NCBI GenBank assembly: GCA_963836405.1 | Contig: CAWIJL010000016.1 | Coordinates: forward strand, 124,001-188,000 | Source: CAWIJJ01 sp963836405 | GTDB taxonomy: Bacteria; Acidobacteriota; Terriglobia; Bryobacterales; Bryobacteraceae | DNA length: 64,000 nt | Direction of reading: 5' to 3' | In this document: piece by piece, positions 26,586 to 37,178 of the stretch | How positions within the stretch are numbered: the first letter of the stretch is position 1 | Layout: each line of letters starts with the position of its first letter | Position numbers and translations under genes: made by a program | Notes under the pieces: model-generated | Database searches by the model: none | Told to the model about the DNA's origin: nothing | What the model saw: only the letters and a program-made list of their open reading frames with translations

Positions 26586-27902
26586 GTGTCGAAAATGAAT
26601 TTTTGGGACCAGATCTGTAATCAATTGCGTTTACGGGTGAGCCGCGAGAACTACAATAACTGGCTGGATGGAACGGAATTCGCGGGTTTTGAGAACGGAA
26701 TGCTGTACGTGTCGGTTCCGGACCGCGAAACGCGGACCTGGATCGAAAGGGAGTATAGCGGGCTGGTCGATTCCACCGTTCGGGAACTCGATCTGCCGGT
26801 AAGCAAGGTACTCTACGAAGTCCTTCCGGCAAAGGGAATCCGCAACGAAGCCGTCGCCGCGCTCGAAGGCGACGCCCAGTCGGCTGCCAGCCTCCTGAAC
26901 CCGAAATTTACCTTTGAAAGCTTCGTCGTCGGCTCCTGCAACCGCTTTGCGCACGCCGCTGCGCAGGCCGTCGCCGACCGCCCTTCCCGAAGCTATAACC
27001 CGCTCTTCATCTATGGCGGCGTTGGCATGGGCAAAACCCACCTCATGCACGCCATTGGACGCGAACTCATGGGCCGGTTCGGCGCCATGCGCGTGATCTA
27101 TACCTCGAGCGAGAAGTTCATGAACGAGATGATCGCCTGCATCCGCCTCGAACGCATGCCGCAGTTCCATCATCGCTACCGCGAAGCCGACGTGCTCCTC
27201 ATCGACGACATCCAATTGATCGGCAATAAGGAGCGAACCCAGGAGGAGTTCTTCCACACTTTTAACGATCTGCACGACCATCAGAAACAAATCGTGCTCT
27301 CCAGCGATTCCCCCCCAAAGGAGATCCCCGGCCTCCTCGACCGCCTGCGGTCCCGCTTCGAGTGGGGACTGCTCGCCGATATCCAGCCGCCCGACCTCGA
27401 AACCAAAATGGCCATCCTCGACAAAAAGGCCGAGGCCGAAAACGTCAACCTCCCCGATGACGTGCGCGCCTTCATGGCGTCCAAAACCAAGTCCAACGTC
27501 CGCGAGCTCGAGGGCGCGCTGGTCAAACTGGTAGCCTATTCCTCCCTCACCGGCGCCTCCATCAGCCTCCAGATGGCCCAACAGGTGTTGAAGCACCTCA
27601 CGCACGGGCAGGAGCGCCGCATCACCATCGACGTTATCCAGAAACACGTCGCCGAACGGTTCTCCATCAAGCAGTCGCAGCTCAAGGAAAAGAGCAACAC
27701 CAAGAAGGTCGTCTACCCCCGCCAGATCGCCATGTACCTGGTCAAAGAGCTCACCGACGCGTCCCTCCCCGAGATCGGTCGCGCCTTCGGGGGCAAGCAT
27801 CATACGACCGTGCTCCATTCCGTAAACAAAATCGAGCGGGAGCGTACCCGTGATCCGGAATTGAACAGGTTACTCCACAGCCTAAGCGACTCATTACAAT
27901 GA
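26586..27902 (+). CDS. dnaA: Chromosomal replication initiator protein DnaA
   Basis: A 438-residue initiator that binds DnaA boxes at the origin and opens the duplex. Domain I (about 1-80; FWDQICNQLRLRVSRENYNNW) is followed by a short linker. The AAA+ domain has Walker A GGVGMGKTHL (144-153) and Walker B LLIDDIQLI. The C-terminal DNA-binding domain carries the signature GRAFGGKHHTTVLHSVNKIE. Start GTG 26586 is taken from the frame; ATG 26595 (MNFWDQI) is equally possible. The ribosome site is weak, which is common for dnaA. Confidence 0.97.
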   Translation: MSKMNFWDQICNQLRLRVSRENYNNWLDGTEFAGFENGMLYVSVPDRETRTWIEREYSGLVDSTVRELDLPVSKVLYEVLPAKGIRNEAVAALEGDAQSAASLLNPKFTFESFVVGSCNRFAHAAAQAVADRPSRSYNPLFIYGGVGMGKTHLMHAIGRELMGRFGAMRVIYTSSEKFMNEMIACIRLERMPQFHHRYREADVLLIDDIQLIGNKERTQEEFFHTFNDLHDHQKQIVLSSDSPPKEIPGLLDRLRSRFEWGLLADIQPPDLETKMAILDKKAEAENVNLPDDVRAFMASKTKSNVRELEGALVKLVAYSSLTGASISLQMAQQVLKHLTHGQERRITIDVIQKHVAERFSIKQSQLKEKSNTKKVVYPRQIAMYLVKELTDASLPEIGRAFGGKHHTTVLHSVNKIERERTRDPELNRLLHSLSDSLQ

Positions 27903-28137
27903 GGTTGTGTGAACCTTGCACAGGCGTTCCCGGGACCGGGCTTAGGAAACTGTGTAAATCCGGTTACGAATGCCGGTTTTAGAGATTCGGCGCAGAGCCT
28001 TTCCGCAGCGTCCGATAGCGAAAAGTGGTTGAATTTAGTATAATTTAGATAGTCTTCAACAAATTCACAGGGCCGATGAATACGGTTGGTATATTGCGAA
28101 TCTCTACCGTCATCATCGAATAGGAGCGCAGCGCGCG
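27903..28137. other. dnaA-dnaN intergenic region with possible dnaN promoter
   Basis: A 235-bp gap containing an AT-rich segment (28025-28070) with a perfect TATAAT at 28039-28044. No good -35 lies at the right distance. DnaA-box-like words here are weaker (for example TGTGTAAAT near 27951) than those upstream of dnaA, but this region could contribute to the origin. Confidence 0.35.
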
Positions 28138-29256
28138 ATGGAATTCACTGTTAACAAGACCGACCTTGTCAAGGAACTCAGTCTGTCGCAGGGCGTGGTG
28201 GAGAAGAAGACCACGATTCCGATTCTCTCGAACGTGCTTTTGGAGGCCTCCGGAGACCGCCTCACCCTCACCGCCACCGATCTGGAGTTGGGTATCCGTT
28301 GTTCCTGTCCGGCCAAGGTGAAGAAGGAAGGCGCCGGCACCATCCCCGCCCGAAAACTCCTCGATTACGTGCGCCTGCTGCCCGAAGGCGACGTGCAGAT
28401 GAAGTTCCTCGAGAACCACTGGGCGTCCATCACCTGCGGCCGCTCGCGCACCCGCATCGCCGGTATGTCGCGCGAAAGCTTTCCGGAGCTTCCCGAAATG
28501 CCGGACCCCATCGCCGAGATTCCCGTAAAAACCCTCTCGTCGATGATTTCACGCACCTCCTTCGCCATCTCCATGGAGGAATCGCGTTTCACCCTGAACG
28601 GCGCGCTGCTGCTGATGCGCCCCGAAGGCCTCACCATGGTAGCCACAGACGGCCACCGCCTCGCTTTCGTCCAGGCAGCCCAGTCCGAGAGCGGTTCGGT
28701 CGAGCAGCAGTTTCGTGCGCTCATCCCCAAAAAGGCCATGGCCGAGCTGTTGAAGTTGAGCGACGATGCCGGTGAAGCCGGCAAAGCTGTTTTCGCCGGC
28801 GACGACAATCACCTGTTCTTTCAGGTCGGCCACCGCCTCCTGATCACGCGCAAATTGACCGGCAATTTTCCCGACTTCGAGCGCGTGCTGCCCAAAGATC
28901 ATAACCTCTCCGCGCGCTTGCGGAAAGACGAGATCCGGTCCGCCATCGAGCGCGTGGCGCAGTTCGCCGACGAGCGCTCCCGCGCCATCCGCGTGCAGTT
29001 TCACGAAAACGAAGTGAAGGTATTCTCCTCCTCGGTGGAAATGGGCGAAAGCGAGGAAAGCGTCACTAGCGAATATCAGGGTCCCCAGCTGGAAATCGGA
29101 TTCAATGCCCAATACCTTCTGGACTTTCTGCGGGCCATCCCGCAAGATGCCGTCTCCTTCGAATTGAAGGACCAGAAGAGCGCGGGCGAAATGCGGCCCG
29201 CCGGCGACAGCGTGCCCGATCAGTACCGGTATGTCGTCATGCCGATGCGGATCTGA
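28138..29256 (+). CDS. dnaN: DNA polymerase III subunit beta (sliding clamp)
   Basis: A 372-residue ring-forming clamp that tethers DNA polymerase III. The three repeated clamp domains are recognisable: MEFTVNKTDLVKELSLSQGV with TIPILSNVLLEA; then FAISMEESRFTLNGALLLM with MVATDGHRLAFVQ; then KDEIRSAIERVAQFADERS and a C-terminal RYVVMPMRI, the usual M-P-M-R ending. Start ATG 28138 with GGAG about 14 bp upstream. It is followed 27 bp later by gyrB, with no recF in between. Confidence 0.97.
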   Translation: MEFTVNKTDLVKELSLSQGVVEKKTTIPILSNVLLEASGDRLTLTATDLELGIRCSCPAKVKKEGAGTIPARKLLDYVRLLPEGDVQMKFLENHWASITCGRSRTRIAGMSRESFPELPEMPDPIAEIPVKTLSSMISRTSFAISMEESRFTLNGALLLMRPEGLTMVATDGHRLAFVQAAQSESGSVEQQFRALIPKKAMAELLKLSDDAGEAGKAVFAGDDNHLFFQVGHRLLITRKLTGNFPDFERVLPKDHNLSARLRKDEIRSAIERVAQFADERSRAIRVQFHENEVKVFSSSVEMGESEESVTSEYQGPQLEIGFNAQYLLDFLRAIPQDAVSFELKDQKSAGEMRPAGDSVPDQYRYVVMPMRI

Positions 29257-29283
29257 CGCGTGTAAGGAAGTAAATCGGTAAAT

Positions 29284-31725
<2,442 letters not shown>

Positions 31726-31800
31726 GAAAGCCATGTTGCGCTTCCCGGGCGCTGTCGGCCCGATTTGCCCCCCCGCCCTGTTTTCCCGCGGAGGACGGGC

Positions 31801-31806
31801 TATAAT
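31801..31806 (+). promoter_or_regulatory. Possible -10 box for the phoH operon
   Basis: TATAAT at 31801-31806 in the 200-bp gap after gyrB. The -35 side (near 31778) is poor. A GC-rich hairpin (CGGGC/GCCCG, 31746-31762) just upstream lacks a T-run. Confidence 0.35.
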
Positions 31807-31924
31807 TCAAGTAGATGCAAACCAGGGACCCGCGGGCGCGGGTTGTCGCAGGTTCGGATTTTTCCCATCTGTACGTCCTCCGTATTCGTCTTACCCTGTT
31901 TGGAGGTAGCCAGCAACGAACTCA

Positions 31925-32944
31925 ATGAAAGCATCTGTGCGCATTCAGCGAGGCGTCGAAAGCCTCTTCGGAACCCGGGATGAAAATATCCGGCTCATCG
32001 AATCCGGGTTGGGCGTTCACACCCAGTTAGTCGATAACAGCCTCGAGATTGAAGGCGAAGCCGATAACGTTTCGCGCGTGGAGAGTATCCTCGACGATTA
32101 CAATACGCTTACGCGCGAGGGCCACGTGTTCAATAACGGCGACCTGAACAGTTACCTCCGCGTCGTCACCATCGACCCCGAAGTTTCCCTCCGGTCGCTC
32201 GTGCAGAGCGGCCGCCAGCGAAATTTCGGCAAGAAGGTCCTGGCTCCCAAATCCGTCAACCAGCGGCGTTACTTAGACGCCATCGAGCGCAACGACCTGG
32301 TCTTCGGCATCGGTCCAGCCGGAACCGGCAAAACCTACCTCGCCGTCGCCATGGCGGTGTCGGCGCTCATCGCCAAGCAGGTTGCGCGCATCATCCTGAC
32401 CCGTCCGGCAGTCGAAGCCGGCGAGCGCCTCGGCTTCCTTCCCGGCACGCTCCAGGAAAAGGTGGACCCCTACCTGCGCCCTCTCTACGACGCACTCTAC
32501 GATATGCTCGACAGCGACCGCGTGGAAAAACTGCTCGAGCGCAACGTGATCGAAGTGGCGCCCATCGCCTTCATGCGCGGGCGCACCCTGAACGACAGCT
32601 TCATCATTCTCGACGAAGCCCAGAACAGCACGCCGGAGCAGATGAAAATGGTCCTGACCCGGCAGGGCTTCAATTCCAAAATGGTGGTCAACGGCGACGT
32701 CACGCAGATCGACCTGCCCAACGCGCGCCGCAGCGGACTTCTCGAGGCCACGGAAGTGCTGAAGTCCGTGCCCGGGATCAGTTTCGTGCAGTTCGACGAG
32801 AAGGACGTCGTCCGCCACACACTGGTGCAGCGAATTGTGAAGGCCTACGAGAAGTACAACGAAACCGTCGGGGCCGGCCGGCAGCTCACACTGAAGCTGG
32901 GCGATCCGGAAACTCCGGCGCCGGAAACCGCTCCCCAGGCCTGA
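31925..32944 (+). CDS. phoH: PhoH family ATPase
   Basis: A 339-residue PhoH-like (YbeZ) P-loop ATPase with an N-terminal KH-like segment (residues 1-60). The ATPase core has Walker A GPAGTGKTYL (130-139), RPAVEAGERLGFLPG and Walker B FIILDEAQNSTPEQMKM, with the sensor GDVTQIDLP. It is followed 9 bp later by ybeY; the phoH-ybeY-corC-era order is conserved in many bacteria and linked to ribosome/RNA maturation. Start ATG 31925. The strong GGAGGT lies about 20 bp upstream, a little far. Confidence 0.93.
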   Translation: MKASVRIQRGVESLFGTRDENIRLIESGLGVHTQLVDNSLEIEGEADNVSRVESILDDYNTLTREGHVFNNGDLNSYLRVVTIDPEVSLRSLVQSGRQRNFGKKVLAPKSVNQRRYLDAIERNDLVFGIGPAGTGKTYLAVAMAVSALIAKQVARIILTRPAVEAGERLGFLPGTLQEKVDPYLRPLYDALYDMLDSDRVEKLLERNVIEVAPIAFMRGRTLNDSFIILDEAQNSTPEQMKMVLTRQGFNSKMVVNGDVTQIDLPNARRSGLLEATEVLKSVPGISFVQFDEKDVVRHTLVQRIVKAYEKYNETVGAGRQLTLKLGDPETPAPETAPQA

Positions 32945-32953
32945 GCGACCGCG

Positions 32954-33406
32954 ATGTCTTCCAACGATGGCAGTACGGTAACACTCCGCAGGGCCGCCGC
33001 CGATTTGCGGCCGCGAGCCCTCGCCGCCTTTGCCCGCCGCCTCCAGCGCGACGTCGCCAAAGGCCGCTCCTTCGCTTGCCTCGTCACCGGCGATGCCGAA
33101 ATGCGCCGCCTCAACCGCGACTTCCGCGGCTTGGACTACCCCACCGACGTCCTCTCGTTTCCCGCCGCGCCGCCCGCCCGCGACGGCCTCGGCGACATCG
33201 CCATCTCGGCCGCGCGCGCCCGCGCCCAGGCCCACGAATTCGGACACACCCCCGAGCAGGAGGTCCGCCTCCTCATGCTCCACGGCGTGCTCCACCTGCT
33301 CGGCATGGACCACGAAACCGATTCGGGCGCGATGGCCCGCGCCGAAAAGCGCTGGCGTGCGCAACTCAAGCTTCCCGAAAGCGTGATTGAGCGGGTGCGC
33401 CGGTGA
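32954..33406 (+). CDS. ybeY: Endoribonuclease YbeY (rRNA maturation)
   Basis: A 150-residue metal-dependent endoribonuclease for 16S rRNA 3' maturation and ribosome quality control. The zinc site HGVLHLLGMDHETD (three His plus the family Asp/Glu) and the upstream LNRDFRGLDYPTDVLSFP block are intact. The stop overlaps the next start (GTGA at 33403-33406). Confidence 0.94.
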   Translation: MSSNDGSTVTLRRAAADLRPRALAAFARRLQRDVAKGRSFACLVTGDAEMRRLNRDFRGLDYPTDVLSFPAAPPARDGLGDIAISAARARAQAHEFGHTPEQEVRLLMLHGVLHLLGMDHETDSGAMARAEKRWRAQLKLPESVIERVRR

Positions 33407-34665
33407 TCTACGCCTTCGCCCTCGCCACCGTCGTCGCCGTTCCGCTGCTGGGCCTCGTTACCTTCGTTCAACTGCTGTACCTCGAGAGCATGCGCCTGCG
33501 CCCCCGCGACCTTCCGGCCCTCTCCTTTTTCAAGGACACCCTCGAAGACCGCCTCGCCCTCAAGCCCGAACAGGGCACCGGCAGCTTCTCCCTCATCAAA
33601 CACACGCTGCTGGTGCTGCTCGGCGTGATGTTCTTCGCCTGGCTTGCCGACGGCGAGCCGCCCCACCCGGCCATCTTTTGGCAGGCCCTCGGCTCGGCGT
33701 GGCTGGTGATGGTGTCGTTCGGCTACGCCCTGCCCCACCTGCTCTACCGGCGCACTTCCGGCCGCTGGCTGCTGCCCCTCGTGCCCCTTCTCCGCGGCCT
33801 CGCCTTGCTGGCGCGGCCCCCGGTTGCCCTGCTCGGATTCTTCCAGACCCTGATCGACCTCTCCGACGATACCCCCATGGATGAAGAGCGCCCTACCTCC
33901 GCGGACAACATCGACGCGCTCATCTCCGCCGGCACCGAGGAGGGACTCATCGAAGAGGAAGACCGCAAGCTCATCCAGAGCGTCGTCGAGTTCGGCGATA
34001 AAGTCGCGCGCGAAGTCATGACGGCCCGCCCCAACATGGTCGCCGTCTCCGCCGACGCCACACTCGAGCAGCTCCGCCAGCTCGTCATCAACGAACAGTA
34101 TTCGCGCATTCCCATCTTTGAAAACAACATCGACGAAATCATCGGCTTCGTTCACGTCCGCGATATGTTCGAGCTCGAAGAGGGGGAGCGCGAAAAGCAT
34201 ACCGTGCGCGAGCTGGTCCGGCCCATCTCCTTCGTTCCCGAAACCAAGCCCGTGAGCGACCTGATGCGGCAGATGCAGGCCGAGAGCACCCACATGGTCA
34301 TCGTCATCGACGAGTACGGCAATACCGCCGGGCTCGCCACCATGGAAGACCTGCTCGAAGTCATCATCGGCGAGATCCGCGACGAACACGAGCCCGGCAG
34401 CGACGTGCAGGAAGATGGCCAGGGCGGCTACATCGTCTCCGGCAACTTCGACCTCGGCCGCGTCGAAGACCTGTTCCAGTCCTTTCGTCCGGAGGAAGAT
34501 ATCGAATCCACAACCGTGGGCGGCCTCGTGACCGAGTGGCTGGGGCGCGTCCCCAAGCCGGGAGAACAAGTGGAGCGTGACGGATTGCGAATTGAAGTGC
34601 TGGCCAGTGACGACCTGCGCGTGGGCCAGGTGCGCTTGAGCCGCCCGGAAGCGGTTGCGCAATGA
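33403..34665 (+). CDS. Hemolysin-family CNNM/CorC protein with CBS domains
   Basis: A 420-residue membrane protein starting at GTG 33403. An N-terminal membrane part (four hydrophobic segments to about residue 145) is followed by a CBS pair (VMTARPNMVAVSADATLEQL, YSRIPIFENNIDEIIGFVHV, FVPETKPVSDLMRQMQ, MVIVIDEYGNTAGLATMEDL). The C-terminal CorC/HlyC transporter-associated domain follows (GNFDLGRVEDLF, TVGGLVTEWLGRVPKPGE). The family is implicated in magnesium/cobalt transport. It overlaps ybeY and era by 4 bp each. Confidence 0.9.
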   Translation: MIYAFALATVVAVPLLGLVTFVQLLYLESMRLRPRDLPALSFFKDTLEDRLALKPEQGTGSFSLIKHTLLVLLGVMFFAWLADGEPPHPAIFWQALGSAWLVMVSFGYALPHLLYRRTSGRWLLPLVPLLRGLALLARPPVALLGFFQTLIDLSDDTPMDEERPTSADNIDALISAGTEEGLIEEEDRKLIQSVVEFGDKVAREVMTARPNMVAVSADATLEQLRQLVINEQYSRIPIFENNIDEIIGFVHVRDMFELEEGEREKHTVRELVRPISFVPETKPVSDLMRQMQAESTHMVIVIDEYGNTAGLATMEDLLEVIIGEIRDEHEPGSDVQEDGQGGYIVSGNFDLGRVEDLFQSFRPEEDIESTTVGGLVTEWLGRVPKPGEQVERDGLRIEVLASDDLRVGQVRLSRPEAVAQ

Positions 34666-35576
34666 ACGAAGATTTCCGCTCCGGTTTCGTTTCCATCGTC
34701 GGACGCCCCAACGCCGGCAAGTCCACCCTGCTGAATGCGCTGGTGGGCCAGAAGGTGGCCATCGTCGCCGATAAGCCGCAAACCACCCGCACCTCCATCC
34801 AGGGCGTCCTCACCACCCCCGAAGCCCAGGTCGTGTTCATCGATACGCCCGGAATCCATAAAGCCGATACCGCGCTCAATAAGCGTTTGATGGACAGCGT
34901 GCGCAACGCCCTCGAGGAGCGCGACCTCCTGCTCTTCGTCGCCGGCGCCGCGCATAAGCTCCTGGATCAGGACCGCAAAGCCGTGGACATCCTGCGCCGC
35001 GTGACCTCCCCCGTCCTCCTGGTGCTCAATAAAATCGACTTGGTGAAGGAGAAGGCCCGCCTCCTTCCCCTCATCGAGCAGTACAGGCTCCTCTACGATT
35101 TCGCGGCCTTCGTGCCCATCTCGGCGGCGCGCGGGCAGGGGCTCGATATCCTGCGCAAAGAGATTTTCGAAAGGCTCCCCGTGGGCCCTGCGTACTTCCC
35201 GGAAGACCACGTCACAGACCAGCCGGAACGCTTCCTTGCCGGCGAGCTGATCCGCGAAAAAGTCCTCCTCGCCACCCAGCAGGAGGTGCCCCATTCGGTG
35301 GCCGTGACCGTGGACCGCTGGGAGGAAACGCCCCGCCTCACGCGCATCTACGCCACCATTCGCGTGGAACGCGACGGCCAGAAGGCCATCGTCATCGGCA
35401 GCAAGGGCGCCATGCTCAAGCAGGTGGGCACCCTCGCGCGGCAGGAAATGGAGCGCATTTTCGGCGTTAAGATCTTCCTCGACCTGCACGTTCGCGTGCA
35501 GCCGGGCTGGCGCGGAAAGGCCGCCTTTCTCGATGCGCTCGACTGGCGTACAATGGCCGGAGAAGACGATGCTTAA
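34662..35576 (+). CDS. era: GTPase Era
   Basis: A 304-residue GTPase needed for 16S rRNA processing and 30S assembly. G motifs: GRPNAGKST (G1), QTTRTSIQG (G2), DTPGIHK (G3), LNKIDLVK (G4) and SAARGQG (G5). The C-terminal KH domain has the motif IVIGSKGAMLKQVGTLARQ. Start ATG overlaps the CorC-type gene (ATGA, 34662-34665), and the end overlaps the BON gene. Confidence 0.96.
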   Translation: MNEDFRSGFVSIVGRPNAGKSTLLNALVGQKVAIVADKPQTTRTSIQGVLTTPEAQVVFIDTPGIHKADTALNKRLMDSVRNALEERDLLLFVAGAAHKLLDQDRKAVDILRRVTSPVLLVLNKIDLVKEKARLLPLIEQYRLLYDFAAFVPISAARGQGLDILRKEIFERLPVGPAYFPEDHVTDQPERFLAGELIREKVLLATQQEVPHSVAVTVDRWEETPRLTRIYATIRVERDGQKAIVIGSKGAMLKQVGTLARQEMERIFGVKIFLDLHVRVQPGWRGKAAFLDALDWRTMAGEDDA

Positions 35577-35865
35577 ATTTGTGGCTGTTCTGATGGCTGC
35601 ACTTCTGCTGGCCGGCGTCGCCCTGGCAGCGGACCCGCCTACAGACGGCGCAATCAACGACAATGTCCGGATCAAGCTTTCCGCCGACGCCGAAGTGAAG
35701 GGCGGAGCGCTGAAGGTGGACGTGAAGCAGGGCGTCGTGACAATCAGCGGCGTCGTGGACACCGAACGGCAAAAGGAAAAGGCGACCAAAATCGCCCGTA
35801 AGGTGAAGGGCGTCAAAAAGGTGGTGAACAACATCGCCTTGAAAGAGAAGACCGACAGCCGATGA
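35569..35865 (+). CDS. BON-domain periplasmic protein
   Basis: A 98-residue exported protein: signal peptide LKFVAVLMAALLLAGVALA, then one BON domain (INDNVRIKLSADAEVKGG, VVTISGVVDTERQKEKA, GVKKVVNNIAL). BON domains bind phospholipid or envelope surfaces, as in OsmY. Start ATG 35569 with GGAG at 35559, overlapping the end of era. Its stop overlaps the next ATG (ATGA 35862). Confidence 0.85.
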   Translation: MLKFVAVLMAALLLAGVALAADPPTDGAINDNVRIKLSADAEVKGGALKVDVKQGVVTISGVVDTERQKEKATKIARKVKGVKKVVNNIALKEKTDSR

Positions 35866-36725
35866 AGCGCGCCGCGCTCTTCGGCCTGTTCGCCGTTTTC
35901 GCCGCCGCCCAGGACTTCACCGAAATACAAATCGATCAACTGGCCAAGAACCTTGGCTATACCGAAGGACCCGCATGGTGCGCCAAAGACGGCTACCTCG
36001 TGTTCAGCGATACGCCCGCCAATAAGATCATGCGCTGGGTGCCGGGCCAGCCCGTGGACGTGCTTCGCGCCAACGCCGGCGGCCCCAGCGGGAATGCCTT
36101 CGATGAGGACGGCCGTCTCTATACCTGCGAGACCCACGCCCGCCGCGTCACCCGCATGGACAAGAAGGGCGCCCTCGAGGTGCTGGCGGAAAAATGGGAA
36201 GGCAAGCGCCTCAACGCCCCCAACGATATCGTCGTCTCGAAGAACGGACACGCGTACTTCACCGACCCCGCCTTCGGCGAACAGGCAGACCACCGCGAGC
36301 TCGATTTCTACGGCGTGTACCACATTCCGCCGAGAGGCCCCGTGGAGCTGATCGCCAGGCCCGCCGGCCGGCCCAACGGCATAGCCCTCTCCGCCAACGG
36401 GCGGCTGCTCTTCGTAGCCAATAGCGACGAGCGCAACGTCCGCGTCTACGACGTCTCCAAAAACGGCGGCGTCTCCAACGAACGCGTGCTGCTGTCCAAA
36501 CTCCCCGCTCCGCCCGGCGGCCTGCGTACCGACGAGAAGGGCAACCTGTACGTCGTTACCGACGGCATCCTGATCTACTCCGCGGAAGGCGCGCTGATCC
36601 GAAAAATCGAAATGCACGACCGCGTTTCCAACATCGGGTTCGGCGATCCGGACCTGCATTCGCTCTTCATCACCGGCTCGGGATCCGTGCTGCGCGCGCG
36701 CCTGGACGTCAAAGGATCTTATTGA
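35862..36725 (+). CDS. SMP-30/gluconolactonase-like beta-propeller, exported
   Basis: A 287-residue protein with signal peptide (KRAALFGLFAVFAAAQ) and the six-bladed SMP-30/lactonase fold: YTEGPAWCAKDGYLVFSDT, GGPSGNAFDEDGRLYTCET, LNAPNDIVVSKNGHAYFTDP and RPNGIALSANGRLLFVANS. Metal ligands expected for the family (Glu in TEGP, Asn in APND, Asn in PNGI, Asp near the end) are present. Probably a periplasmic sugar lactonase. It is part of the era operon by 4-bp overlaps on both sides. Confidence 0.85.
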   Translation: MKRAALFGLFAVFAAAQDFTEIQIDQLAKNLGYTEGPAWCAKDGYLVFSDTPANKIMRWVPGQPVDVLRANAGGPSGNAFDEDGRLYTCETHARRVTRMDKKGALEVLAEKWEGKRLNAPNDIVVSKNGHAYFTDPAFGEQADHRELDFYGVYHIPPRGPVELIARPAGRPNGIALSANGRLLFVANSDERNVRVYDVSKNGGVSNERVLLSKLPAPPGGLRTDEKGNLYVVTDGILIYSAEGALIRKIEMHDRVSNIGFGDPDLHSLFITGSGSVLRARLDVKGSY

Positions 36726-37177
36726 CCCCGGTCGATGAGCGGCGGTATCCCAACCGGCCCATCGTGGGCGTCGGCGCCATCCTTTTCGACCGCGGCCGCG
36801 TCCTCATGGCGCAGCGCGGCCGCCAACCCCTCATGGGCTTTTGGAGCCTGCCGGGCGGCGCCCTCGAACTCGGCGAGACCCTGCACCAGGCGGTTGTGCG
36901 CGAGGTGCGCGAGGAGACCGGGCTCGACGTGGAGCCCCTGGGCCTGTTCGAGATTTTCGAGCGCATCATGCCCGACGCCGCCGGACGGGCCGAATACCAC
37001 TACGTGCTCGCCGATTATGTCTGCCGCGTCACCGGCGGCGAGCTGTGCGCGGGCGACGACGTGGCCCGTGTCGAATGGGTGCGGCGGCGCGACCTCGGCC
37101 GCCTCCAAATCACCGAAGGCACGCTCGGCGTGATCGAAAAAGCGTTCCGCCGGCGCCGCAAATTCATAGGATCCTGA
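36722..37177 (+). CDS. NUDIX hydrolase
   Basis: A 151-residue protein with a perfect Nudix box at residues 46-68 (G-x5-E-x7-REVREETGL). The upstream VGVGAILFDRGRVLMAQRGR and FWSLPGG are typical of ADP-ribose/NADH-type or MutT-like members; specificity cannot be read. It begins at TTG 36722, which overlaps the stop of the previous gene (TTGA). Confidence 0.9.
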   Translation: MTPVDERRYPNRPIVGVGAILFDRGRVLMAQRGRQPLMGFWSLPGGALELGETLHQAVVREVREETGLDVEPLGLFEIFERIMPDAAGRAEYHYVLADYVCRVTGGELCAGDDVARVEWVRRRDLGRLQITEGTLGVIEKAFRRRRKFIGS

Positions 37178-37178
37178 A

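Noticed and set aside
26631..27818. A 395-codon open frame antisense to dnaA
   Set aside because: Shadow of dnaA; no homology, no ribosome site.
31746..31762. Hairpin CGGGC/GCCCG after gyrB as a terminator
   Set aside because: The stem is only 5 bp and no T-run follows.
34428..36659. A 743-codon minus-strand frame opposite era, BON and SMP-30 genes
   Set aside because: Covers several well-supported plus-strand genes and has no domain of its own.
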